NCBI GenBank assembly: GCA_002007465.1
Contig: LNAC01000741.1
Location: 350,574 to 414,573 of the forward strand
DNA length: 64,000 nucleotides
Direction: 5' to 3'
From: Ailurus styani
Lineage: Eukaryota; Chordata; Mammalia; Carnivora; Ailuridae
Under the pieces are notes generated by a model, which worked only from the letters and a program-made list of their open reading frames with translations, was not told the origin of the DNA and did no database searches. Both the position numbers and the translations under genes were made by a program. Positions 1 through 11,002 of this stretch are shown here, piece after piece; position 1 is the first letter of the stretch; the number at the start of each line of letters is the position of its first letter.

Positions 1-430
1 CCGAGAGCGAGCCCGCCGAGGGCGACCCCGCCGAGGCCTCCGGCCCCACCTCGCGGCGCTGAGTCCCCCGCGCGCTTCCCCGGCCGCGCCGCGCCGCGCG
101 GGTGGTGGGACCGCTTTCCCGCGGTGTCGGGTTTCCCGCGCCCCCTCCCGCTCCCGGGAAGCACACTCGGCGTGTACGGGTTCGTGGCTCAGCTTTCTAA
201 AAACAACCTTGGGCCGTGGAGGGAACGGCAGTCCGCTTTCCCCGTTTGGGCTGAGGCGGCCGTGCGCGGGTTGCGGGTCAGGCTGAGCCCGCGGCGGCGC
301 CCCCGGCCCTCAGAGCGCACGTACTGGGTCAGGGGCCGTCCCGGTCCTTCCGCTGGGCCTTGCGGCGCGCCGTGTTCTTTTCATCGGACGTAAGGCAGCC
401 CTTCAAACTTTGTTTCCAGCTGTGTCCCTT
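1..430. promoter_or_regulatory. GC-rich, CpG-rich segment (tail of the DCAF6 promoter CpG island)
   Basis: The first ~380 bases are very GC-rich with dense CpG (runs such as gccgcgccgcgccgcgcg), and the composition falls sharply to AT-rich after ~440. In mammals DCAF6 starts in a CpG island, next to the divergently transcribed MPC2. I find no match here to the expected exon 1 coding sequence (MSRGGSYPHLLWDV...), so exon 1 should lie just upstream and this would be the 5' end of intron 1. One frame reads through 1-62 as a short acidic tail (ESEPAEGDPAEASGPTSRR) to a TGA at 60-62. I do not recognise it, and it may be chance in GC-rich DNA. Confidence 0.6.
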
Positions 431-433
431 TCC

Positions 434-442
434 CAGGTAAGT
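434..442 (+). promoter_or_regulatory. Orphan perfect 5' splice-site consensus
   Basis: CAG|GTAAGT matches the U1 consensus exactly and sits at the edge of the CpG-rich segment. A pyrimidine-rich acceptor-like site (tttgtttccag) ends at 419, so a 17-nt micro-exon or an alternative first exon ending at 436 is possible. No transcript evidence is available here. Confidence 0.3.
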
Positions 443-2123
443 GTTGCTGATGGCCGTTGGTTTTGCCCTCAGGTCAAGAAAAGGGAATGAAATCTCCTTA
501 CACCTAACGGTTCTGCTTTGTAGGTTATTTGGGAGAGCTGAGCAGGCATTTTTTTCTTCTTGTTTTTTAGTGTCTCAAGTGACATATGAATACATTCTCG
601 TTGTACAGACTTAATAAAAATGAAACAGAAATCCCTGTGATTCCCTCCCATTCCAGTTTCACACACACACTCTTAGAGGTAACACTGTTATCTGCTTCCT
701 CAGTATTTCTCCAGACCTTTTTCTTTGCATCTTTACAAGCACGTATATGCATGTAGAAATGCTCTAGTTGTGTGTGTGTGTCTGTGTGAGAGAAACCTGC
801 ATATATGGTGTCCTATTGTAAACATTGTTTTGCAACTTGCTTTTTCTGCATTAGGTCTTGGAGATCTTCCTAGGCAGTAAAAATAGACCTATGCAGTCTT
901 CTAAACTATGGCATGGTATTTAGCTGTACGAAGAAACTCCCGTCCACGCAAACCTTTCCTCTGTAAATGGACCTTGACCGTTACTGCAGCATGGCAATCA
1001 ACACCCTCATACATGCTTTGCATTTGTTCTAGAAGAAATACCTAGAGTGGTAATTAATTGTTTTAAAATTAAATATCAGTAGAGAGTGATTTTCTAAACA
1101 ACCTAAAAAGATGTGGAATATTTCTTTTAATATTTGTTGAAAAAGAACTTAATTTTAGCTTGATAAAACAAACTTTAATACTGTATTCTACATGAATAAA
1201 TTTGTTTGGTCCTGTATTCATTGCATTGTTTAAGTACTGACATATAGGTTTAAATATTAATTTTTTCTGGTTCATTTAGTTTAGCTATATCTATGACAGT
1301 TAAAATATGAAACTACACATTTCCTTTTTTCCTTTCCTCGCTTAACTCCCTAATGGGAGTGCAGTTTGCACCGGGTAGAGGGAAATTGAAGAGCAAGAGT
1401 CTGTTGACTTCAGTAGAAAGTCCGAATTACAGGTTTTCAAATATCTGTGATGCATATATATGTATTTGTGTATGCATATATAGATAAACACCCACAGGCA
1501 GTTTTTTATCTTAAATAATGCTTTAAATGTATTAACATATTTTATAATTAGCATGTTCTTGAAACAGCATCCTTTAAAAGTGGTTTTCTAAATATTTGAA
1601 AATAGCTTGTGAAGTAATTTCTCGGCCTTTGTAAACCTTCTTTACACCATTACTTTCTCTAACTCTTCCACACCAAGAATGCTAATGCTGGCTTAGCATT
1701 CAGGAAATAGTAAATTCCACATTAGTAGTCCCTGAATTAATGAATTTTTTAAAAAAAATAATATTTCGAAGTACTTGTACAAAGCCTTTTAAAAAGCCCA
1801 AGTTCAAGAGTTTTAGAAAGTCGATTCCTTTTTTAGTCTGAGACTTCATTTTGATTGTTTATTGTAGATCATTTTTCCAATTTATTTCCATTATTTGTGT
1901 TAATAATGAATTACTACTAAATAAATAATTCACAGAATTGGCAGATTTTTCTTGTAACATTTACATTTCAAATTATTTCACTATAGCATGTGCCTTTCTA
2001 ATAGTATTCAAGCTTTGTAGGTGATTTTAAATTTGATTAATTACTGCTTTTCCTCCTATCAAAACTGGAGTTCATAAAACATCTTTTTATATTGTGGGAA
2101 TAAAGACAAATAATTTGTCAAAT

Positions 2124-2314
2124 GTTTTTTTTTTTATTTTTATTTATTAGAGAGAGAGAGTGAGAGTGAGCATGAACAGGGGTGAAGGGGAGCAGAGGGA
2201 GAAGCAGACTCCCCACTGAAGAGGGAGCCTGATGCGGGGCTCCATCCCAGGACCCTGGAATCATGACCTGAGCCTAAGGCAGCCGCTTAACCAACTGAAC
2301 CATCCAGGCACTCC
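2124..2314 (-). repeat. CAN-SINE, antisense
   Basis: Read on the - strand: a tRNA-Lys-like head (complement of 'gagccacccagg...', here diverged to gaaccatccaggcactcct), a body ending in (AAATA)n, then an A-tail seen as T12 on the + strand. It is moderately diverged. Confidence 0.85.
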
Positions 2315-2867
2315 TGTCATATGTTATTTAGAAGAAAAATATATGTATGTTTACTTATAACCTCTGGATTCACAAGATTCACCTGAACCAACAGACTGTT
2401 GTTTGTTTTACCATGGATTCAGAAGCTAGACCAGCTATTGTAATCTTTATGGGCCTGATCTAAATTTCAGTGTACTATTTGTCCTTTTAAAGAATAATTA
2501 TTAAAGTCAGAGTTAGAAACACCTGTAGATTTAAATGTTTCAGTTTCTTAAGATATTGTATAGCTCTAGAGTAGTGTTTTTGGAAATTAGTGATTATTAT
2601 AGTAAGTTATTGGTCACATATTATTTATACACATACACAGCTTTGTAAAGATAAACATTGCTCGTAAAAGATACTGGTTTCTGTACATTTCCTCTTTCTA
2701 TTCATATTCTTTTCATTTTAAAGACTTGCCTACAACCTGAATTTATACTTTCTAACCCTTCTACATTAAAAGACAGTAACTGACAAAAGAGTAAAGGAAA
2801 TTTTCTAGGGAGTTGTTTGCCATAATGTATAGTATGTTTAATATAAAATGCTTAAGCTATGATTAGG

Positions 2868-3176
2868 CAGTGTCCTGGTCAGCTTGGGCTGCTGTGACAA
2901 AATAGCATAAACTGGGTAGCTTATAAGCAACAGGAATTTATTTCTCACAGTTTTAGAGGCTGGAAGGCTGAGAGTAGGGTGCTCCCATCAGGATCTTGGT
3001 CTTGTGAGGAGGGCCTGCTTGCTTCCTGGCGCTAATTCTCTGGTCTCTTTTATAAGGGTACTAATTGTAACCTAATGACCTCTCAAAATCCCACCTCCTA
3101 ATACTATCACGTTGAGGGTTAGGATTTCAACATAGGAATTTTTGAAGGGACACAACCATTCATACTGTCAGTATGT
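2868..3176 (-). repeat. MaLR-type (MST/MLT1-like) LTR, antisense
   Basis: The reverse complement reads as an ERVL-MaLR LTR: an 'aggaggtgggattttgagag' stretch, 'acccttataaaagaga', then 'ctgtgagaaataaattcctg' and the pattern around 'gcttataagctacccagttt'. It is a solitary non-coding LTR of an ancient endogenous retrovirus-like element, with no internal genes next to it. Confidence 0.75.
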
Positions 3177-3203
3177 ATTGAAATGGATAATTTTGCATTT
3201 GGA

Positions 3204-3385
3204 TTTTTTTTTTAAGATTTTATTTATTTATCTTAGCATGCACAGGGGGATGGGAAGAGAGAGGTTGAGAGAACCTCAAGCAGACTTCATGCTGAGCACG
3301 GAGCCCAGTGTGGGGCCCTGAGATCACCACCTGAGCTGAAATCAAGAGTTGGGCGCTTAGCCAGCTGAGCCACCCAGGTGCCCCT
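3204..3385 (-). repeat. CAN-SINE, antisense
   Basis: It runs from poly(T) and aagattttatttattta to the complement of the A-box head (gagccacccaggtgcccc), with several substitutions and short deletions in the body. Confidence 0.85.
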
Positions 3386-4567
3386 ACATTTAGGTTATTC
3401 TTTAGGTATCCTTAATACATGTACATTACCTAGGTTTTCATAATATGTTGCCAAGTTACAGTGTATTATATGAGAGTCTGTAAATCCTGATTTATGCTTT
3501 CTTGGTAGCTACTAGGGAATAGTTAGTGCATTATTTGTGTTTTGTTTCTTTAGTCTTGAAATCTCAATGGAAGTTGAAAGATGTCTGATTTTAGTAGTGA
3601 ACAATGACTGTCAAATATGACAAATACATGTAGTAGAATAAACTGGTAATTCCTGACGATAAGACCAGCAAAGGCATATCAAGCATAGCAACTGCGGACA
3701 GTAAAATAGTTCTGTGGATTTCGTTCCTCCCTGGTGTAGGATGAAAATGTTTAGAAGGGATAGGAGCTGCTGGTAACATAGAATTTATATTATAGGTGTG
3801 TTTTCGGTCAGTATTTCTAAAATGTTGGACCATGATCCACAGTAAAAATACATTTATATGGCAACTTGTGATACACACATACAACTAAAGTAAAAGATTC
3901 TGCAGGTGGCGGTTAGCCTTACTATTCTGTATCATGTTAAAAATAGTGCTGTTGACATACTAGATTATTTCATGCGTCTTGACTTGAGCTTTGCAAAACT
4001 GTTCTAGATGGTTTGTATTTTTAATAATTATCATTGAATGTTATTCAACAGTTAATAGGGTGGGTGGGTTTCCCAAGTACTTGCATTAGATTAAAAAAAA
4101 TTTAAAACACTGCTGATGGCTAATAAAGAAAATATAAATAATGAAACATTGTTTATCCTTGGGAAAAATACCTAGAGTAGGACCCTTTTAAATTCTTATT
4201 TCTTGGGTAATACATGCAATGGAATTGCTGAGTTGTATAAGTGTATTTAAGTTTATAAGAAATTGCTGAACTGCCTTCCAAAATAGTCGTGCCGTACTGC
4301 ATTCCCACTGCACTTGGCATTGGAGTCTTCCCAATTTTAGTCTTTCTAGATATGTAGGTATAATAATGTCATTATCATTTTAATTTGCATTTGATTTGTT
4401 CCTAATGATTAATGATGTTGAGTATTTTTCATGGCTTATTTGCCATCTGTATACTTTGGTTAAATGTTCAGGTTTACCTACTTAGTATTGTAAGAATTCT
4501 TTGTATATTCTTGATACAAGTCCTTAATCAGGTACATATTTTGCAAATATTTTTCTTTTAGCTGGTC

Positions 4568-4761
4568 TTTTTTTTTTTAAAGATTTAATTTATTTATTTG
4601 ACAGAGAGAGATCACAAGTGGGCAGAGAGGCAGGCAGAGAGAGAGGGGGAAGCAGGCTCCCTGCTGAGCAGAGAGCCTGATGTGGGACTCCATCCCAGGA
4701 CCCTGAGATCATGACCTGAGCCGAAGGCAGAGGTTTAACCCACTGAGCCACTAGGCGCCCT
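4568..4761 (-). repeat. CAN-SINE (mustelid-type), antisense
   Basis: It has poly(T), 'atttatttgacagagagaga', 'caagtgggcagagaggcagg' and the complement of the head (gagccactaggcgccc). It is flanked by similar 'gtctttt' sequence on both sides. It inserted into the old L1. Confidence 0.9.
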
Positions 4762-5193
4762 GTCTTTTCTTTTTCTTGATAGCATCTTTTATAGTTCATG
4801 TTTTATGTGTTCTATTTAGGAAACTTTACCTAATCCAAGGTCACAAAAATTTATACTGTTTCTTTTTTTTTTTTTCCCCAGGATTTTTCTATTTTTAATT
4901 CTTACATTAGGTCTATGAACAATTTTGAGTTAATTTTTATATATGCTGTGAGGTAGGGTCATTTAATTTCTTTGCATATGAATGTGCAGTTCCAGCATCA
5001 TCTGAAAAAACTCTTTTCCTCTTTGTTAAAAATTAATTGGCCATATATGTAAATTAATGTCTCTACCTTGTTCCATTTTATGCCTGTATTTCATGTCTTT
5101 ACAGTGAATATTGAAATCAGCTTGCAGTATTTTGAACTTAGTTCTTTTTGTTCAAAATTATTTTGGCTATTCTGAGTTCTTTTCATTCCTGTA

Positions 5194-5525
5194 TAATTTT
5201 TTTTTTTTTTTAAATATACTCTATCCCCATCATGGGGCTTGAACTCACTACCCAAAGATAAGGAAAGAGTCACATGTTCGGTCGCCTGGGTGGCTCAGTG
5301 GGTTAAAGCCTCTGCCTTCGGCTCAGGTCATGGTATCAGGGTCCTGGGCTCTAGCACCACATGGGGCTCCCTGCTCAGCAGGGAGCCTGTTTCCTCCTCT
5401 CTTTCTGCCTGCTTCCCTGTCTACTGTGATCTGATCTCTCTCTCTGTGTCAAATAAATAAATAAAATCCTTAAAAAAAAAAAAAAGAGTCACCTCTTCTA
5501 CTGACTAAGCCAGCCAGGTGCCTCT
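5194..5525 (-). repeat. Old CAN-SINE, antisense, split by a younger SINE
   Basis: The left part (5194-5273) and right part (5493-5525, 'ctgactaagccagccaggtg') form one diverged antisense SINE. A younger sense SINE at 5280-5482 interrupts it. Confidence 0.7.
5280..5482 (+). repeat. CAN-SINE, inserted in an older SINE
   Basis: A full-length copy from 'cgcctgggtggctcagtggg' to 'aaataaataaataaaatcc' plus an A-tail. The target-site duplication is aaagagtcac at 5264-5273 and 5483-5492, possibly extending a few diverged bases. Confidence 0.92.
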
Positions 5526-5849
5526 GATTCCCATATAAATTTTAGGATCAGTTTATCAATTTCTACAAAAAAGACTATTGGGGTTTTGATTGGTATTGTG
5601 TTGAATCTATATTTCAGATAATTGTAGTCTTTACAGTATTTTTTTTTAAAGATTTAAAAAAACAATTTAAAGATTGTATGATCCTATACATGTTTTGTTA
5701 TATTTATCCTTGTAACATAATGTTTTAAATACTATTTTAGATGGTATTGTTTTTTAATTTCAGTATCCAGATGCTCATTATGGGTATATTGAAGTACAGT
5801 TGATTTTTTTTTATTGGCCTTACATCCTGTAACTTTACTAAACCTGCTC

Positions 5850-5936
5850 ATTTCTTCATTTCTTTGTTTCTTCTCTTCCTCTTCTTCCTCCTCTCCCATG
5901 TCTTCCTCCTCTTCCTCCTCTTCCTCTTTTTCAAAA
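5850..5936 (+). repeat. Polypyrimidine (CTT/CCT) tract
   Basis: A C/T-rich run built from cttcctcttcttcctcctct-like units. The - strand is all-purine over long stretches. Confidence 0.85.
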
Positions 5937-6021
5937 TATCTTTACTGCTAACATGAGGCTTGAACTCACAACCCTGAGATCAGGAGTTGTGTCTTCTACC
6001 AACTGAACCAGCCACGTACCC
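5930..6021 (-). repeat. Old CAN-SINE fragment, antisense
   Basis: 'aggcttgaactcacaaccct' and 'caactgaaccagccacgtac' match the older, less derived CAN-SINE type. It lacks a clean tail. Confidence 0.65.
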
Positions 6022-6253
6022 CAATTACTTTTTATATTTTTATCTTGCAGATTTAGGGGATTTTTATGTAGAAAATGTCACTGCATATTAAAATAGTCTC
6101 GCTTCTTTTTTCACCTCTATTGTATTCTTCTTTTTTCCTTTTTCTTGCTTAATTGCACTGTCCAGGATTGCCCCAGAATCTTGAATGGAAGTACTGAGAG
6201 TGAGCATCCTTGCTTCATTTCTCATCTTGGAAAACATTTCAGTTTTTCACTAT

Positions 6254-6457
6254 TTTTTTTTTAAAGATTTTATTTATTCATTTGACACAGAGAGAAAGAT
6301 TACAAGTAGGCAGAGAGGCAGGCAGAGAGAGAGGAGAGAGGAGGAAGCAGGCTCCCTGCCGAGCAGAGAGCCCGATGTGGGCCTTGATCCCAGGACCCTG
6401 GGATCATGACCTGAACTGAAGGCAGCGGCTTTAACCCACTGAGCCACCCAGGCGCCC
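6254..6457 (-). repeat. CAN-SINE (mustelid-type), antisense
   Basis: Full-length, with target-site duplication cagtttttcactat at 6240-6253 and 6458-6471. The right-hand duplication copy is exactly where the false assembly duplication begins. Confidence 0.95.
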
Positions 6458-6741
6458 CAGTTTTTCACTATTAAATATCTTGTTAACCATGTATTTTTGT
6501 AGATACCCTGTGAAGAAATTTCCTTCTTTTCTTAGATTGCTGAGAATGTTTGTCATGACTAGCCATTGAATTTTGTCAGGGTTTTTTCCTACATCGGTTA
6601 GGTTGATTATATGATTTCTTGGGGATTTTTATATGGAAAATCATGTCATCTTCCAACAGGGACTATTTTATTTCTTCCTTTCCAATCTGTATGTCTTTGT
6701 CTTTTTTTCTTGCATTATCACATTGGCTAAGACTTCCAGTA

Positions 6742-8124
6742 CAGGCATATCTTGTTTTATTGCACTTTGTGGATACTACGGTTTTTACAAATTGAAAGTT
6801 GTGGCAACCCTGTGTCAAACACCGGTTTTCTAATAGCATTTGCTCACCGTGTATCTCTGTGTCACGTTTTGGTAATTCTCACAATATTTCAAACCTTTTC
6901 ATTATTATAATAATTGTTATGGTGGTCTGCAGTCAGGAATCTTTGATGTTACTATTGTCATTGTTTTGGGGCCCCACAAACTGTGCTCATGTAAGACAGT
7001 AGACTTAATTGATCAATGTCGTGTGTGTTCTATCTACTCCACTGACCACCTGTTCCCTATGTCTCCCTCTTTTGGGGTGTCCCTGTTCCCCAAGACACAA
7101 TAATATTGAGGTCAGACCAATTAATAACTCTACCATGTTCCTTTCAAGTGAAAGAAATAGTTGTATATCTCTCACTTTAAAAGCTAGAAATTATTAAGCT
7201 TAATTAGGAAGGCATGTTGACAACTGAGATAGGCTGAAAGGTGGCCTCTTGTGCCACTGGTAGCCAAGTTGTGAAAGCAAAAGAAGAGTTCTTGAAGAAA
7301 ATTAAAAGTGCTACCCCAGTGAACACACAACTAATAAGAAAGTGAAACAGTCTTGTTGCTGGTATGGAGAAAGTTTTAGTAGTCTGGATAGAAATTCAAA
7401 CTAGCTGCAACATTCCCTTAAGCCAAAGCCTAACCCAGAGCAAGGCCCTAACTCTCTTCAACTGTATGAAGGCTGAGGGAGGTGAGAAACCTGAAAAAGA
7501 AATGTTTGAAGCTAGCAGAGGTTCATTCATGAAGTTTAAGGAAAGATACCATCTCTACAATGTACAAGTGCAAGGTGATACAGCAAGTGCTAATGTAGAA
7601 ATTGCAGTGCATTCTCGAGAAGTTCTAACAAGTTAATTCATGAAGGGGGCTACAGTAAATAACAGATTTTCGGTGCAGGTGAAAGAGAATTCTACTGAAT
7701 AGTCTTCTGTAAGAAGATGCCATCCAGGACTTTCATAGTTAAAGAGGAGAAGTCAATACCTGGTGGCTTTAAGGCTTCAAAGGACAGGCTGACTCTCTTG
7801 TTAGGGCCTAATGCAGCTGATGACTTTAAGTTGAAGCCAGTGCTCATTTACCATTTTGAAAATCCTAGGGCCTGGGGCACCTGGGTGGCTCAGTCGGTTA
7901 AGCATCTACCTTAAGCTGAGGTCATGATCCCAGGATCCTGGGATTGAGCCCTGCATTGGGCTCCCTGCTCAGCGGGGAGTCTACCTCTCCCTCTCCCTCT
8001 GCTCCTCCCCTTGCCTGTGCTCTCTCTGTCAAATAAATAAATAAAACTTAAAAAAGGTTTAAAAAAAAAATGAAAATCCTAGGGTCCTAAGAATTATGTT
8101 AAAGCTACTCTGTCTGTGCTCTAT
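6742..8124 (+). mobile_element. Tigger1 DNA transposon, 5' part (first copy)
   Basis: It begins with the Tigger terminal sequence (caggcatatcttgttttatt) after a TA target dinucleotide inside old L1 sequence. Transposase remnants follow, for example [10 protein letters not shown] at 7364, '[20 protein letters not shown]' and '[20 protein letters not shown]' (7717-7880). They are broken by stops and frameshifts, and a SINE inserts at 7874. Tigger elements are pogo/Tc1-mariner relatives with DDE transposases. This copy is dead, and its apparent repetition at 8410 is an assembly duplicate. Confidence 0.88.
7874..8070 (+). repeat. CAN-SINE inside Tigger1 (first copy)
   Basis: Flanked by duplicated gaaaatcctaggg in the transposon (left copy just before 7874, right copy at ~8072). 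The tail is aaataaataaataaaactta plus A-runs. It is repeated at 9543 by the assembly duplication. Confidence 0.93.
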
Positions 8125-8125
8125 N
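8125..8125. other. Single-N contig join
   Basis: A lone N sits exactly between the two copies of the 1.67-kb duplicated block. Confidence 0.97.
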
Positions 8126-9032
8126 CAGTTTTTCACTATTAAATATCTTGTTAACCATGTATTTTTGTAGATACCCTGTGAAGAAATTTCCTTCTTTTCT
8201 TAGATTGCTGAGAATGTTTGTCATGACTAGCCATTGAATTTTGTCAGGGTTTTTTCCTACATCGGTTAGGTTGATTATATGATTTCTTGGGGATTTTTAT
8301 ATGGAAAATCATGTCATCTTCCAACAGGGACTATTTTATTTCTTCCTTTCCAATCTGTATGTCTTTGTCTTTTTTTCTTGCATTATCACATTGGCTAAGA
8401 CTTCCAGTACAGGCATATCTTGTTTTATTGCACTTTGTGGATACTACGGTTTTTACAAATTGAAAGTTGTGGCAACCCTGTGTCAAACACCGGTTTTCTA
8501 ATAGCATTTGCTCACCGTGTATCTCTGTGTCACGTTTTGGTTAATTCTCACAATATTTCAAACCTTTTCATTATTATAATAATTGTTATGGTGGTCTGCA
8601 GTCAGGAATCTTTGATGTTACTATTGTCATTGTTTTGGGGCCCCACAAACTGTGCTCATGTAAGACAGAAGACTTAATTGATCAATGTCGTGTGTGTTCT
8701 ATCTACTCCACTGACCACCTGTTCCCTATGTCTCCCTCTTTTGGGGTGTCCCTGTTCCCCAAGACACAATAATATTGAGGTCAGACCAATTAATAACTCT
8801 ACCATGTTCCTTTCAAGTGAAAGAAATAGTTGTATATCTCTCACTTTAAAAGCTAGAAATTATTAAGCTTAATTAGGAAGGCATGTTGACAACTGAGATA
8901 GGCTGAAAGGTGGCCTCTTGTGCCACTGGTAGCCAAGTTGTGAAAGCAAAAGAAGAGTTCTTGAAGAAAATTAAAAGTGCTACCCCAGTGAACACACAAC
9001 TAATAAGAAAGTGAAACAGTCTTGTTGCTGGT

Positions 9033-9583
9033 ATGGAGAAAGTTTTAGTAGTCTGGATAGAAATTCAAACTAGCTGCAACATTCCCTTAAGCCAAAGCCT
9101 AACCCAGAGCAAGGCCCTAACTCTCTTCAACTGTATGAAGGCTGAGGGAGGTGAGAAACCTGAAAAAGAAATGTTTGAAGCTAGCAGAGGTTCATTCATG
9201 AAGTTTAAGGAAAGATACCATCTCTACAATGTACAAGTGCAAGGTGATACAGCAAGTGCTAATGTAGAAATTGCAGTGCATTCTCGAGAAGTTCTAACAA
9301 GTTAATTCATGAAGGGGGCTACAGTAAATAACAGATTTTCGGTGCAGGTGAAAGAGAATTCTACTGAATAGTCTTCTGTAAGAAGATGCCATCCAGGACT
9401 TTCATAGTTAAAGAGGAGAAGTCAATACCTGGTGGCTTTAAGGCTTCAAAGGACAGGCTGACTCTCTTGTTAGGGCCTAATGCAGCTGATGACTTTAAGT
9501 TGAAGCCAGTGCTCATTTACCATTTTGAAAATCCTAGGGCCTGGGGCACCTGGGTGGCTCAGTCGGTTAAGCATCTACCTTAA
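9033..9583 (+). pseudogene. Tigger1 transposase pseudogene fragments (second copy)
   Basis: Open pieces at 9033-9305 ([10 protein letters not shown]...EVLTS, 90 codons) and 9386-9583 match the middle of a Tigger/pogo transposase, just before and within the DDE domain. They are in different frames with stops between, so no intact transposase remains. Equivalent pieces at 7364 and 7717 are the assembly duplicate. Confidence 0.8.
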
Positions 9584-9738
9584 GCTGAGGTCATGATCCC
9601 AGGATCCTGGGATTGAGCCCTGCATTGGGCTCCCTGCTCAGCGGGGAGTCTACCTCTCCCTCTCCCTCTGCTCCTCCCCTTGCCTGTGCTCTCTCTGTCA
9701 AATAAATAAATAAAACTTAAAAAAGGTTTAAAAAAAAA
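9543..9738 (+). repeat. CAN-SINE inside Tigger1 (second copy)
   Basis: The same insertion as 7874-8070, with its gaaaatcctaggg target duplication. It differs only by one A in a terminal A-run. Confidence 0.93.
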
Positions 9739-11002
9739 TGAAAATCCTAGGGTCCTAAGAATTATGTTAAAGCTACTCTGTCTGTGCTCTATAAATGTAA
9801 CAGTAAAGCCTGGATGGTAGCACATCTGTTTACAACATGGTTTACTGAATATTTTAAGCCCATTGTTGAGACTATTGCTCAGGGGAAAAAAAATACCTTT
9901 CAAAATATCTCTGCTCATTGACAACGTACCTGGTCATCCAAGATCTCTGATGGAGATTTACGTCCAGATTAATGTTGTTTTCATGCCTGCTAACACGACA
10001 TCCATTTTATAGCCCATAGACCAAGGATTTATTTCAACTTTCGTATCCTGTTATAGAAGAATTACATTTTGTTAGGCCATAGCTGCCATATTGTGATTCC
10101 TCTGATGGATCTGGTCAAAGTAAATTGAAAACCTGGAATGGATTTCCTGTTCTAGATGCCATTTAGAACATTTTTGATTCATGGGAAGAGGTAAAAATAC
10201 CATCGTTAACAGGAGTTTGGCCAAAGTTGATTCTAACCAAGGACTTTGAGTGGTTCAAGACTTCAGTGGAGGAAGTAACTGCAGATGTGGTAGAAATAAT
10301 GAGAGAACTAGCATGAGATTTGGAGCCTGAAGATGGGACTGAAATGCCACCATTTCAGGATCAAAATTAAATGGATGAGGAGTTGCTTCTTGTGGATGAG
10401 CAAAGAAAGTGTTTCTTGAAATAGAATCTACTCCTGGTGAAGATGCTGTGAGGACTATTGAAATGACAACAAAGGATTTAGGATATTACGTAAGCTTAGT
10501 TGATAAAGCATGGGCAGGGTTTGAAAGGATGGACTACAATTTTGAAAAATGACTCCTTGAGGGTAAAATGCTATAACAAAATAGCATCTCATGCTACAGA
10601 GAAATTGTTTGTGAAAGGAAGAACCAATTGATAGGAAACATTCATTTTTGTCTTATTTTAAGAAGTTGCCAAGCCACCCCAGTATTCAGCAGCCACCATC
10701 ATGGTTAGTCAGCAGCTATCAACACTGAGGCAAGACCCTCCACGAGCAAAAAGTTTAGGACTTGCTGAAAGCATAGATGATGGTTAGCATTTTTTGTAAA
10801 GTATTTTTTAATTAGATTAGGTATGTACATTGTATTTTTAGGCATAATGCTTTGCACACTCAACAAACTACTGTATGATGTAAATATAACTTTTATGTGC
10901 CCCAGGAAATGGAAAAATTCATTTGACGCACTTGATTGTGATGTGTGCTTTATTGTTGTGTTGTGGAACCAAACCTGCCATATCTCTGATACATGAATGC
11001 AT

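Larger units (their letters stand above)
4140..6741 (-). repeat. Old antisense LINE-1 fragments, split by SINEs and Tigger1
   Basis: On the - strand this resembles the 3' half of L1 ORF2, heavily mutated: 'aattgctgagttgtat', 'gaactgccttccaaaatagt' and 'gtcatcttccaacagggac' match the reverse of typical L1 segments. Around 6610 the L1 coordinate jumps back, so two overlapping old fragments are present. The second is interrupted at 'cttccagTA' by Tigger1 and resumes at ~11003. Confidence 0.7.
6458..8124 (+). repeat. First copy of a 1.67-kb near-identical direct duplication
   Basis: It matches 8126-9792 at a constant offset of 1668 bases, except for a T indel (cacgttttggtaatt against cacgttttggttaatt), a T/A substitution (acagtagactt against acagaagactt) and one base in a poly(A) run. 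It ends at a lone N at 8125. The pattern fits an unmerged overlap of two contig ends or haplotypes better than a genomic duplication. Confidence 0.9.
8126..9792 (+). repeat. Second copy of the 1.67-kb near-identical duplication
   Basis: Counterpart of 6458-8124 at >99.7% identity. The sequence after 9792 continues Tigger1 naturally (ctctataaatgtaacagtaa), so one of the two copies should be removed to restore the true locus. Confidence 0.9.
8410..11002 (+). mobile_element. Tigger1 DNA transposon, full-length but inactive
   Basis: With one duplicate removed and the SINE at 9543 discounted, the element is ~2.4 kb, the usual Tigger1 length. It starts caggcatatcttg and ends in a decayed terminal repeat (ccatatctctgatacatgaa). 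Transposase-derived segments run to ~10790 ('cagatgatggttagcatttt' type ending) with many stops and frameshifts. The host L1 resumes after the right end (atgtttaatgatagtggtga), placing the insertion at a TA inside L1 ORF2. Confidence 0.88.

Noticed and set aside
124..393. An 89-codon open frame in the GC-rich 5' segment (MSGFPRPLPL...).
   Set aside because: GC-rich DNA has few stops. It has no recognised domain and is rich in Pro/Arg as expected by composition. I do not accept it as a gene.
5239..5460. Short ORFs with a 'GAWVAQWVKASAFGSGHD' type motif, also at 4590, 6274, 13500, 17280, 25869 and 30975.
   Set aside because: The shared peptide is just the conserved CAN-SINE head and body translated; it is not a protein family.
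7364..7914. Open frames that look like a repeated small gene family, seen twice at a fixed offset.
   Set aside because: They are Tigger1 transposase fragments, and the second set is an assembly duplicate around the N at 8125.
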